A DNA stretch of 64,000 nucleotides from Nocardia paucivorans NBRC 100373 (lineage in GTDB: Bacteria; Actinomycetota; Actinomycetes; Mycobacteriales; Mycobacteriaceae). Numbering within the stretch: position 1 is the first letter of the stretch; each line of letters begins with the position of its first letter. Positions 18,018-26,188 of this stretch are shown piece after piece. The DNA lies in assembly GCF_000308675.1 (NCBI RefSeq), contig NZ_BAGE01000128.1:62001-126000 (forward strand). The letters run 5' to 3'. The notes beneath the pieces are model-generated. The model worked only from the letters and a program-made list of their open reading frames with translations, did not search any database and was not told the DNA's origin. Both the position numbers and the translations under genes were made by a program.

Positions 18018-18052
18018 GAGAACTCCTGGTTGTGTGGACGGGGCACTCATTG

Positions 18053-18079
18053 GACGCCGGGCTCGTCGGTTCCGTAACA
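18053..18079 (-). promoter_or_regulatory. ECF41-type promoter of the sigma gene
   Basis: On the minus strand: TGTTACG (18079-18073), exactly 16 bases, then CGTC (18056-18053). The published ECF41 consensus is TGTCACA-N16-CGTC. It lies 36 bases before the sigma start codon. Confidence 0.65.
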
Positions 18080-18114
18080 CCGAAATATCTGTGATGTATA
18101 TCACCACGATGTGG

Positions 18115-18141
18115 TGTTATGCCGCCCGGGGCGTCGCCGTC
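18115..18141 (+). promoter_or_regulatory. ECF41-type promoter of the AhpD-like gene
   Basis: TGTTATG (18115-18121), exactly 16 bases, then CGTC (18138-18141). It differs from the divergent promoter at one position of the -35 box. It ends 40 bases before the start of the AhpD-like gene. Confidence 0.65.
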
Positions 18142-18181
18142 TCATGGTCGTCAATCCGGCACCACGAGTGAGGACCACACA

Positions 18182-18673
18182 ATGGAACCCCGTTTCAACC
18201 TCTACGCCAATGATCTCGGCGCCAGGCTCGGCAAGCGATTCGCCAACGTGAGCCTGACGATCGCGCAGTCGTTGCCGAAGACGCTGCTGGAGTTGGTGGA
18301 GCTGCGTGTCAGCCAGATCAATGGCTGCGGCTACTGCGTCGACGCCCACGCCAAGGAACTCGCGGCCGCCGGCGAACCTGCCGTCCGGATCAACCTGGTC
18401 GCGGCTTGGCGCGAATCCACCGTATTCACCGAGGCGGAGCAGGCCGCACTGGCCCTGGCCGAGGAGGGCACCCGGCTCGCCGATGCACACCACGGCGTCT
18501 CCGACGAAACCTGGGCCCAGGTGCGCAAGCACTACGACGACGACCAGATCGCCGCTCTTGTCTACCTGGTCGCCATGATCAATGCCGCCAACCGACTCGG
18601 TGTGATAACGCGAACCAAGGGCGGTTCCTACGAGCCCGGTGCGTTCGCGAGCGCGGCGGACCAGGCACGCTGA
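18182..18673 (+). CDS. AhpD-like carboxymuconolactone decarboxylase family protein
   Basis: 163-residue peroxidase-related protein. The active site is CGYCVDAH (Cys49, Cys52, His56), the AhpD redox motif, so it probably reduces peroxides or disulfides and does not decarboxylate. The start ATG at 18182 follows GAGGACC. ECF41 sigma factors are characteristically paired with carboxymuconolactone decarboxylases, oxidoreductases or epimerases. Here the pair is divergent and each side has a matching ECF41-type promoter, so this is the sigma factor's target. If the sigma gene is truly broken, this gene should be silent. Confidence 0.9.
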   Translation: MEPRFNLYANDLGARLGKRFANVSLTIAQSLPKTLLELVELRVSQINGCGYCVDAHAKELAAAGEPAVRINLVAAWRESTVFTEAEQAALALAEEGTRLADAHHGVSDETWAQVRKHYDDDQIAALVYLVAMINAANRLGVITRTKGGSYEPGAFASAADQAR

Positions 18674-18689
18674 CCACAGGCGTCGGTAA

Positions 18690-18911
18690 CGGCGTATCGG
18701 GCTGACATGGCGAAGACCTCCGGGTGAAGTGCGAGCTGTCCGGGAACGCATTCACCGCCCGGAGGCCTTCGTGGTCCACCGTTGCGCGCCGTTGTCGGAG
18801 TTGGGTCGGTTGCGGCTTGCTCGTTGTGTCGTCGAGGACCGATGGTCGCTACGGCGGGTAGTCGACCGACCTATCGAGAGATCCCGCGGTCGGTGTCTCG
18901 ACTACGGATGA
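18690..18911 (+). pseudogene. IS481-type transposase, N-terminal remnant
   Basis: A frame from about 18771 reads VVHRCAPLSELGRLRLARCV and then VEDRWSLRRVVDR. It matches the N-terminus of IS481-family transposases (HRNAPLTxxGRLRLxxxV) before losing similarity and stopping at 18911. The preceding sequence, with a CCGGAGG motif, resembles the element's left end. The rest of the element is absent. Confidence 0.5.
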
Positions 18912-19058
18912 GGCGGCTGCGCACCGGCTGCGAGGTCGGGTGGTTCGCCGTCGAACAGGACGCGCCAGGTCACGCTCGCCCGGCGGATGTATACCGAGGC
19001 GCCTCGACCTGGGAATTCAGGGTGTTCACCGATGGTTGCGTGTCCCGTGGGACCCGAT

Positions 19059-19088
19059 ACTCATTTAGTCGATATCGACTAAATGAGT
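19059..19088. promoter_or_regulatory. Perfect 30-bp palindrome, likely PadR operator
   Basis: Arms ACTCATTTAGTCGAT and ATCGACTAAATGAGT meet without a spacer. The site ends 11 bases before the start of the oxidoreductase gene and overlaps its ribosome binding region. The operon's second gene encodes a PadR regulator, the obvious ligand of this site, which makes autorepression likely. Confidence 0.7.
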
Positions 19089-19099
19089 CGGGAGATCAT

Positions 19100-20926
19100 A
19101 TGTTGCCATCACGGGATCCTGCCGTCGCCCGCATGCGAGTGCAGCGTGCTCGACCTGTGGCCGCACCGCGGAATGTACGAATACTGCTGTTCTGCTTTGT
19201 GATCATTGCGCTCGCCGCTGCTGTCTTGCCCCCGGTATTCCCGGCGACCGTGGGCGCAGCGCGTGTGCCGATGTGGTGTGCTCTTGTGATCGTGGCCGCC
19301 GGCCTCGGGTTGCTGATAACCGTCCGCCCGGCAGCGCCGCGTCCGGTGGTGCTCGGTGTGGGCTGGGTGCTGGTCATTGCGACTGTGCTGCAAGGTTTTC
19401 TGGTAGGCGATATGGTCGCGATGTTCGCTACCTGGTTGGTGGTACCGGCGGTGGCGATGATGGCGGGACGATTGGAGCCGCGGCCGCGCAAGGCATTGGT
19501 CGCTGCTCACGTGGTGGCCTCTTCGTGCTGGGTCGGCACCGCGCTGGTAATGACCGCCATGGCATTGGTTGCGATGACCGCCGACGATATCGAGACCAGT
19601 CGGGTGATCTACGAGTTGATGGAGGTTTTCGATACCACGCTGCTGCCGTGGACCAACTTCGCCACGGTCCTCACCGGCCTGGCGCTCGGTATCACCACGA
19701 ACTGGGGGTTGATTCGGTACTACTGGGTTGCCATCAAGCTGGCCATCGCCGTGGGAATCTTGTTCGTGGCGTTCGGATTTCTGCACGACGCTCTCGAGCG
19801 CGCCGCCGAACAGGCCGCGCACCTCGCCGAAATCGGCGGAACACCGAAGGAACTCACCGCGGCGGCCGATGTGTCGCTGTGGGGTTTCGGCGGCGCGCTG
19901 CTCTGCCTGATCGGGGCGGTACTGCTGTCTTTGTACAAGCCGGGCGGCAGGACTCCTCGTGGCCGTCGCCTGCTGCCGTCGAGGCGAACACAACAGCGGA
20001 TTCGGGCGACCGTCGCCGAAACCCACATCGTCGCCGAGGACACCGTGGTACTGGATCTACGGCCCACCGATGGACCCACATTGCCCGGCTGGGAGCCCGG
20101 CGCGCATATCGATCTCGTACTACCGTCAGGGCTGGTGCGCCAGTACTCTCTGTGCGGTAACCCGGCCGACCCCACGAGCTACCGCATCGCGGTGCGGAAG
20201 GAGCCGGAGGGACGTGGCGGGTCGCGAGAAGCGCACGGGCTACGTGCCGGGGCAAACGTCGAAATTCGCGGCCCGCGTAGTCATTTTCCACTGGTCGATG
20301 CCCGGGCGTACCTGTTCGTCGCGGGCGGGATCGGCATCACCCCGCTCCTTCCCATGATCGATCGGGTTCATCGCTCCGGTGCGCAATGGCGATTGGTCTA
20401 TCGCGGGCGATCGTTGTCGCGTATGGCGTTCGGGGCCGACCTGATTCGGCGATACCCCCACCATGTCACCTTGCTCCCCGCCGACACCCATCCGCGGCCG
20501 GACCTCGAGACATTGCTGCGGGAGGCTCCCGGCGACGTGGCCGTGTTCTGTTGTGGACCCGAGGAACTGCTCACGGCGATGGAGACAGCCGCGGCGCGAT
20601 TCCCCGACGTGCGCCTGCACACCGAGCGATTCGCCGCCAACGCCCGAGTCATCGATGCGGTGAACACCCCATTCGATGCCGAGCTTCGTCGATCCGGTGT
20701 GGTCGTGCACGTACCCACCGACCGCACACTGCTGTCCGTTATCCGAGACGTCAACCCGGCCGTCGATCTGTCCTGCGAGAACGGTGTGTGCGGCAGCTGC
20801 GCCACCCGCCTGCTCGCCGGAATTCCCGACCACCGCGACGCCGTGCTGCAATCAGGCGACCGCGCCGATATCATTTACCCCTGCGTCTCGCGCGCCCACA
20901 GCCAACGCATCGTGCTCGACCTATAG
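19100..20926 (+). CDS. Membrane domain fused to ferredoxin-type reductase
   Basis: 608-residue two-part protein. Residues 1-280 form about seven membrane segments resembling CopD/DUF2269-type proteins (AAHVVASSCWVGTAL, then TGLALGITTNWGLIRYYW). From about residue 290 it is a phthalate-dioxygenase-reductase-like module: flavin motif RQYSLCGN, NAD motif FVAGGIGITPLLPM, CGPEELL, and a C-terminal plant-type 2Fe-2S site CENGVCGSC plus a later Cys. Electrons would flow from NAD(P)H through flavin and the cluster to a membrane acceptor, perhaps haem or quinone. The start ATG at 19100 has CGGGAG upstream. A frame extending to 18782 crosses IS remnants and is not credible. Confidence 0.82.
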   Translation: MLPSRDPAVARMRVQRARPVAAPRNVRILLFCFVIIALAAAVLPPVFPATVGAARVPMWCALVIVAAGLGLLITVRPAAPRPVVLGVGWVLVIATVLQGFLVGDMVAMFATWLVVPAVAMMAGRLEPRPRKALVAAHVVASSCWVGTALVMTAMALVAMTADDIETSRVIYELMEVFDTTLLPWTNFATVLTGLALGITTNWGLIRYYWVAIKLAIAVGILFVAFGFLHDALERAAEQAAHLAEIGGTPKELTAAADVSLWGFGGALLCLIGAVLLSLYKPGGRTPRGRRLLPSRRTQQRIRATVAETHIVAEDTVVLDLRPTDGPTLPGWEPGAHIDLVLPSGLVRQYSLCGNPADPTSYRIAVRKEPEGRGGSREAHGLRAGANVEIRGPRSHFPLVDARAYLFVAGGIGITPLLPMIDRVHRSGAQWRLVYRGRSLSRMAFGADLIRRYPHHVTLLPADTHPRPDLETLLREAPGDVAVFCCGPEELLTAMETAAARFPDVRLHTERFAANARVIDAVNTPFDAELRRSGVVVHVPTDRTLLSVIRDVNPAVDLSCENGVCGSCATRLLAGIPDHRDAVLQSGDRADIIYPCVSRAHSQRIVLDL

Positions 20927-20945
20927 CAGATCCGGAGGGGGTCCC

Positions 20946-21554
20946 ATGGCGGCTCGGCGGGATCCTTTGCACAACCCCCTCGCACTGGCCGTACTCGCGT
21001 ATCTGGTCGAGCGCCCCATGCACCCGTACGAACTCGGCAAACTGCTCGAGGAACGCAACGCCGGCCGCAGCATCGACTACAAATACTCCTCGCTGTACAT
21101 GGTGGTGAACCAGCTCGTCCGCGCCGGGTACATCGAAGCCCTCGGTTCCGAACGCGGGGGACGGCGCCCGGAACGCACCGTGTACCGAAACACCGAATCC
21201 GGTTCCGAGCGGTTACGTGAACGGATGCGCGAGTTGGTCTCGGTGCCCGCCAAGGAATACAGGCAATTCGAGGCAGCGCTATCGCTGGTCGTTGTGCTGT
21301 CCCCGGACGAGGTGCCCGCACTGCTCGACCAGCGACACCGTGCCCTCGTGGAGCAGGCCGAACAACAGCGCGCCGCAATCCGCGCCGCCTCGGATGTCGA
21401 CCCGTTGTTCCTCATCGAATACCATTACCGCCTCGAACTCCTCGAAGCCGAACAGCGATTCGTGGAGCGCTTCCGTGCGCACATTCGCCAGGACAGCGCT
21501 GTCCTCGACAGCTTCTGGCGTCGGCTCCACGCTCGGCGAGCAACACCCGGATAG
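20946..21554 (+). CDS. PadR family transcriptional regulator
   Basis: 202-residue PadR regulator. The winged helix is at residues 8-80 (PLALAVLAYLVERPMHPYELGKLLEE, then YSSLYMVVNQLVRAGYI), and a C-terminal coiled-coil dimerisation region follows (AEQQRAAIRAA...LELLEAEQRFVERF). The start ATG at 20946 follows GGAGGGGG. It is 19 bases after the reductase stop, so co-transcribed. It probably controls the operon through the upstream 30-bp palindrome. The effector is unknown; PadR proteins often sense phenolics or drugs. Confidence 0.92.
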   Translation: MAARRDPLHNPLALAVLAYLVERPMHPYELGKLLEERNAGRSIDYKYSSLYMVVNQLVRAGYIEALGSERGGRRPERTVYRNTESGSERLRERMRELVSVPAKEYRQFEAALSLVVVLSPDEVPALLDQRHRALVEQAEQQRAAIRAASDVDPLFLIEYHYRLELLEAEQRFVERFRAHIRQDSAVLDSFWRRLHARRATPG

Positions 21555-21659
21555 TGTTTCGGGTCCGAAAACCATTGCCGAACAGTGTGATTCGACGAGG
21601 AAAGAAAGGAGAGCGCTCGGCACTCCGGCCGCCACGGCCTCGATGTGCTCCTTTGCCTC

Positions 21660-21965
21660 TTACGACCTGAGATCATGTGCCGTCGCCCACGCAATCCTGA
21701 GCGCCTCGAGGCGTTGCCTCCGTTCGAGCAGCGCCGCTACTCGGGATCGCAGGGGATCGACACGTTCGATCCCACGAATCCGCTCGAGATACTCCTCGAT
21801 CCACTCACCGTCCTCATCCAGGTCAATGCCGCCTTTCGACCGAAAGAGAGATGCGGCCCTCTTCGTTTTCGTCCGACGGTGGTTCGCGCCTATAGCGCCT
21901 CGGGTTATGCCACGTCCATGGGTGATACCGTGCGGTCCGGTAAAGAGGGGGCCTGTTGGATCCAC
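21660..21965 (-). CDS. Small charged protein downstream of NACHT gene
   Basis: Up to 101 residues from a TTG at 21965, overlapping the end of the NACHT gene. The last about 60 residues (GGIDLDEDGEWIEEYLERIRG and beyond, ending TAHDLRS) look protein-like, helical and charge-patterned, with normal codon use. The start is unclear because no in-frame ATG or GTG is present. It may be a coupled partner of the NACHT protein. No family recognised. Confidence 0.4.
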   Translation of the reverse strand: MDPTGPLFTGPHGITHGRGITRGAIGANHRRTKTKRAASLFRSKGGIDLDEDGEWIEEYLERIRGIERVDPLRSRVAALLERRQRLEALRIAWATAHDLRS

Positions 21966-23654
21966 TGCTGATAGGTCTGATGGCGGAATTGGTAGGCGGT
22001 GCCGTTCACACGAAGCAAACCGCTGCGGCGAGCCCGGTCGAGGAAGTCAGCGGGTCGCATCGGGAACTTGTTGGCGAATCGGAAGATCAGCGCTGCAGCG
22101 TAGAATCGACCTGTGGCGCCCCCGAACATGAGCATGAACATAAGGCCTGTCATGGGGGCAAACGTGAGCCAGAGCTCAAGCCCGCGCATGAACCCGACTT
22201 CGGGGGCGACGTCGAGCCCCGACACGACCCCGACCACGAGCCAGGCCAAGCTCCCATATACGAGCCCCTCTCGCCAGGGGAAGTGAGAAGGCTTGGTCCA
22301 TACGAAACGAATCGCCGAAGGCTGCACAAGGACAGCGGTGGCCGCAGCGACGCCTCCATTCGCAAGTCCGAACCGAATTCCGAGTGCAGAGTCGAACGTG
22401 CACGTAAGCAGGATTCCGCTCGAGAGTCCGGCCAAGAGCCCAACCGTGAGGCCGTGTAGGACGCCTGTGCGGGTTTGTCCTGCGATTTCCCAGATTTCGC
22501 CGAGCCGGATGCCGGTGCCATCGCGGCCGGTCCGGTGGCGGTGTTGGAGGCAGTGGGCCAGGGAGCGCAGCCAGGTCTCGACGTTGTCGACGGTGTAGTC
22601 ACGATAGTCGCCGCTGTCGTCGGTCGCGGCGACAGCGGCGGGGATCTGGGCGGCGCACAACAGCTCACGCACCGCCTCGGGATCGGGGCAGTCGAGGAGA
22701 CGGACGGCGACATCCGGGGCGTGATGCAAGGCGGTGGCGGTGAGGCCGAGCAGCCAGGGGGTTTGTAGTGCGGTGGCCACGGGGCCTTGGGGATGGTCGC
22801 GGATGTGGGCGATGAGATCGGTCCAGGCGGGGTGATCGGCGCCGATGTCGTGCTGGTAGGTGGTCAGGTGGTCACCGATCCGCGTCACGGGTAGGGGTTG
22901 CAGGGTGAGGGTGGTGGCGCCGTGCAGGCCGTTGTCTCGGCCCAGACGGGTCAGGTGCTCGAATTCACTGGTGCGGCACACGACCACGACCGGCCGGTTA
23001 CGCCAGGGGCGCGGTTGAGTCGGTCCGGCAGAGCGCGGGCGCGGGATCTGTCGCCGTTGGGAGGGTCCATTTCGTCCAGACCGTCGATGACGGGCAGGAT
23101 CAGTCCGCGGTCGATCATCTCCCGGCCCACCCGCAGATGTAGCCGGTAGTCGTAGCGGAGGCGAGTGACCAACCAGTGGGTCAGGCTGCGTGTGCAGTCC
23201 CAGCCGGCGGCGTCGACCCGCACCGGTACCGGCTCCTCGGTGCGGCGAGCGTCAGGCAGCTCCCGGTGCATGCCCAGTAATCCGAGCACCAGGTAGGTCG
23301 CGGCCACGGTTTTGCCGCTACCCGGGTCGCCGAGCACGACCATTCGTCGCCGGTGTGGTCGCTCCAAGAGGTCGAAGTGGGTGGCGATATCCTCGACTTC
23401 GGCCGAATCGAGTGCCTCACTGTCCCGGCGTGTCGATGCGGCGGTGTATTCGACGTGTATGAACGAACTGGCATCGGCCCGCACTCTCGTTGCAGTCGCT
23501 GTTCTGTGCGTCGAACGGCCACGGCCAGGTGATCGCTCAGGACCGCGACCGATGTCCTGTCGGTGCTCGGCCGCCATATCCGATACAGCGTCATCACCGG
23601 CCGCACCAGCGCCGCGATCAACCGGAGCGCGCCCCCTGTCTCCATACCCACCAC
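21905..23654 (-). pseudogene. NACHT NTPase with C-terminal membrane region, two frameshifts
   Basis: STAND/NACHT-class protein of about 580 residues when repaired. The N-terminus is in the frame from 23654 (METGGALRLIAALVRP, then SDHLAVAVRRTEQRLQRE). The NACHT core is in a second frame: P-loop VVLGDPGSGKTVAATYL and Walker B LILPVIDGLDEMD. The remainder, VVVVCRTSEFEHL followed by several membrane helices and RPADFLDRARRSGLLRV, is in a third. Single-base losses near 23464 (T-run) and 23013 (C-run) account for both shifts. Bacterial NACHT proteins are often anti-phage sensors; this one may be decayed, or the indels may be assembly errors. Confidence 0.72.
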
Positions 23655-23797
23655 ACGTAACAGATTGCCACCGAAATGATTTCACCGTACGGCGGTGAAC
23701 CGATATGACCAGGGTGGGTACGTAAGGTGGTCACCGGTCGGAGCCTGCGCCCGCCCGCCACGCCGGCGGTGGGCCCGGTCGATCGCGGTGAAGCCGA

Positions 23798-24304
23798 TCA
23801 GGCGAACACAACCCCTGCCCCGGGAACCAACGCGTTCGACATCGGCGGCCTTTGATAGATATTTCCTTGCTTATGGGCGACGGTCACGACGATGGGGCCG
23901 GTGTCTGTCGCCGCACTCGCCGAGGCGGGCAGTTTCTTGGAGTATTCGTCGGGAAAATTGTCCGGAAGCGATGGATCCGCTTGCTGCCAGTACCGCAGGT
24001 CCACGCTGCCGGTCGCATCCGTGCGCAGGTTGTGCCACTGCACAGTGATCCATCGGCCATAGTACGCGTAGTGGTGCGGCACCAATGCCGGAACATCGAA
24101 GGTCACGATACCGGGTTGCTCGACCGTCGCAGCCACCGTAATGGTGGTGAACAACTTCGACATGCGACCGATTTCCGGACCGGCGACCACCGGAATCGGT
24201 AACACGGTGGTCGGTGCGGCCGCCGCGGTGCCGTTCACTCCGCCCACCATCAGGGGAACGGCCAGCGCAGCACTTACCACCATGCGTCGGAAGAACTTCG
24301 CCAT
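23798..24304 (-). CDS. Secreted hypothetical protein
   Basis: 168 residues with a clear Sec signal peptide: positively charged MAKFFRRM, a hydrophobic core, and cleavage after about AAAA near residue 30. The mature part is beta-rich (FTTITVAATVEQPGIVTFDVP and onward) and contains aromatic patches (HHYAYYGRW). No family recognised. The start ATG at 24304 follows AAAGGA. It stands alone; neighbours are the NACHT gene and a long noncoding region. Confidence 0.8.
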   Translation of the reverse strand: MAKFFRRMVVSAALAVPLMVGGVNGTAAAAPTTVLPIPVVAGPEIGRMSKLFTTITVAATVEQPGIVTFDVPALVPHHYAYYGRWITVQWHNLRTDATGSVDLRYWQQADPSLPDNFPDEYSKKLPASASAATDTGPIVVTVAHKQGNIYQRPPMSNALVPGAGVVFA

Positions 24305-25224
24305 ACGGTTTCCTTTGGATCAGGGATCGGGGATCGTCCCGATGCTAGCTCGAGTTTTAACCCCTGAGCTGTTGTTTTGCGACCCCGGGTGGTCATGGGT
24401 GAAGCCCTTGGCCGATCAGGTTCTCTTGTGGCAGAAGGACGTTCGACAACCATGGGCTTCGGTTGGATAGTGGGCACGACACCGGCTGCGCCGGCACGGC
24501 CGGGGCCTCTCGGGGTTCCGGTGAGAGTTCTACCGGTGCCTGCTTCGGCGGACGGCTGCGGCGTTCGATCTGATGAATGCGGTGTTGTGTGCGGGCGGGC
24601 CGGTGTGATCGTTGCCGAAGTTGTTGTTGGTCGGTGAACATTGGCGATGATATGGCCGCGTTCATGCGGCTCTGGACCGCGGCCGGATCGACATCGCCCG
24701 GCTGCGGTGTGCGCTGGTTTCGGTGCCGCTGCCTCTCGCCGCGGACGGGCGGTCCGTTCCGCTCGGCCGGCAACGCCCGCCTCGCCGGAGCCCTCCGACG
24801 GTACGCGAGGGGCTCCCGCCGGTCCGGCGAACTGCCGTTCGCCGGCCGAAACATGACTCACGCTGCGCGACAACGTCTTTGTGTCGTTAAATAACGGTAC
24901 ATCCTTGATTGAGGCATCAGGTAGCGTTAGTATCGGCGTGGCGATCAGGTGCCCGGTCCTACGGACGATCAAAGCGTACCGAGCATGGTCCTGTTTCGCG
25001 CGATGTAATTTTCGGTGGACCACCCGAGAGGCGGTTGATTCAACTTTTCGTAGCGCTGCTTGCGCTGGAGATTCATCGACTCGATACGGTGATCGAAACT
25101 CCTTCCGGGATTCATGGGTAGGGGTCTTCTTGTATCGCTTTCCTGTGCGTGCTCGGTGAATGAAACTCCTGCGCGCCGGATCTTGAAAAATTCGGCGCGT
25201 AGTTCAGAAATTCAGGAGGTCGCC
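24305..25224. other. Long intergenic region before the biosynthetic cluster
   Basis: 920 bases without a supportable gene. From about 24860 to the peptide gene the base composition becomes less GC-rich than its surroundings, as expected of a promoter and leader. A small palindrome, CGTTA-AA-TAACG, sits at about 24882-24893. Frames in the left half are Arg/Pro-rich and antisense-like. The cluster promoter should lie in the last 200-300 bases. Confidence 0.5.
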
Positions 25225-25338
25225 ATGGGAAGCCTCGCGGACCCCGCGGCTCGTAGCATCGAAAAGATGCCTCTGACAAGACATCTCGTGGAAGAAGACC
25301 ACGTAATGTGTCCCGGTGCCGGCCCTTGGGATCCTTGA
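25225..25338 (+). CDS. 37-residue peptide, candidate RiPP precursor
   Basis: Short gene with a strong ribosome binding site (AGGAGGT, 4 bases before ATG 25225) and a clear TGA at 25336. The peptide starts MGSLADPAARSIEKMPLTRH and ends in VEEDHVMCPGAGPWDP. The N-terminal two-thirds are charged and helical like a leader; the tail is Gly/Pro-rich with one Cys and one Trp, like a core. It lies upstream, on the same strand, of five coupled enzyme and transporter genes lacking any carrier protein, which suggests the peptide is the scaffold. Alternative: a regulatory leader peptide. It has not been matched to a known precursor class. Confidence 0.6.
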   Translation: MGSLADPAARSIEKMPLTRHLVEEDHVMCPGAGPWDP

Positions 25339-25543
25339 AGTTCGAGCGGGAAGCGGTGTGGTCTCTCTGGACTGCATCGAAGCAAGCGAGTCTTGTCAAA
25401 TCTTTCATGAAACCCAGGGGTGTCACGCATATCTCCGTGGGTATACATGGACATCTATTCAATCAGAACGGGCTATGATGTCTGGTCGCGCACTGAATAA
25501 TTCTGTGCAAAAAAACTCTATCCGAGAGAGAACGTTTTCTCCC
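25339..25543 (+). other. Leader between peptide and cluster genes
   Basis: 205 bases between the peptide stop and the preferred methyltransferase start. A weak stem (ACCCAGGGG near 25420 with CTCCGTGGGT near 25435) could attenuate transcription, so that the peptide is made in excess of the enzymes. In-frame ATGs at 25475 and 25478 could extend the next protein into this part. Confidence 0.35.
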
Positions 25544-26188
25544 ATGGCCTCGGAGCAAACCGGTGAATCGCCTTTGGTGGGTCAGGACGATTTTCGCCGG
25601 ATGATCGAATTCGACGCGCTCGCCCACGCAAGCGAATTCATGGCCGAGGAAACCGCCCTCGTGACGGACGTGGTCGAACGCCTCACTGTTCCGGGCGAAT
25701 ACTCCATGATCGTTGTGGGTGGAGCCGGGTCCACCCATCTGGCCGTACCGGCGAAGGCGCTCGGCCGCTGCGTGGTGGTCGACCCGCTCGGGCTGATCTC
25801 GTGGGAGGCCCCCACCGGCTGCGTTTCGACCGTTCACCTGCGTTCGCTGCATGAGATCGGCAGGTCGGAACTACCCGGGTCGCCGCTGCTGTGGGTGTTC
25901 ACCTTCAATGTGTTCCCATACCTCCACAAGCCGATCGAGGTATTGCGCCGGCTGGTGGCTCCTGGGGACACCGTGGTCGTCACCACATGGTCTTTCACCG
26001 AGCGCGCCGAGAAGATCCGCAGTGGCTATCTCCGACACGTGTTCGGCACCGACCGACCACGGCTCGACGCCGCGATCGATATCGACCGTATTGCTCGGGA
26101 TCTCGCGCTGGACCGGCCCGGTGCGCGTATCGAATGTGTCCACGGTGAGGTGGTCGATGCGGCCGTCGTCCATTTGGAGGTGGCCTGA
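25544..26188 (+). CDS. SAM-dependent methyltransferase-like protein
   Basis: 214 residues from ATG 25544 (237 if ATG 25475 is used). The Rossmann-like core has a motif I-like turn MIVVGGAGSTHLAVPAKAL, an acidic strand end VVVDP, a motif IV-like LLWVFTFNVFPYLHKP and the post-motif LVAPGDTVVVTTW. This pattern fits class I methyltransferases, but glycine spacing in motif I is unusual, so the assignment is tentative. It is coupled to the adenylation gene by ATGA at 26185-26188. In the pathway it could methylate the peptide, the activated acid or the final aminoketone. Confidence 0.65.
   Translation: MASEQTGESPLVGQDDFRRMIEFDALAHASEFMAEETALVTDVVERLTVPGEYSMIVVGGAGSTHLAVPAKALGRCVVVDPLGLISWEAPTGCVSTVHLRSLHEIGRSELPGSPLLWVFTFNVFPYLHKPIEVLRRLVAPGDTVVVTTWSFTERAEKIRSGYLRHVFGTDRPRLDAAIDIDRIARDLALDRPGARIECVHGEVVDAAVVHLEVA

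Noticed and set aside
18782..19099. Extended N-terminus of the membrane-reductase protein
   Set aside because: The extension crosses an IS481-type remnant and the 30-bp palindrome, while a good ribosome binding site precedes ATG 19100.
24393..24854. Minus-strand frame of about 150 codons in the long intergenic region
   Set aside because: Arg/Pro-rich, no start signal and no family features.
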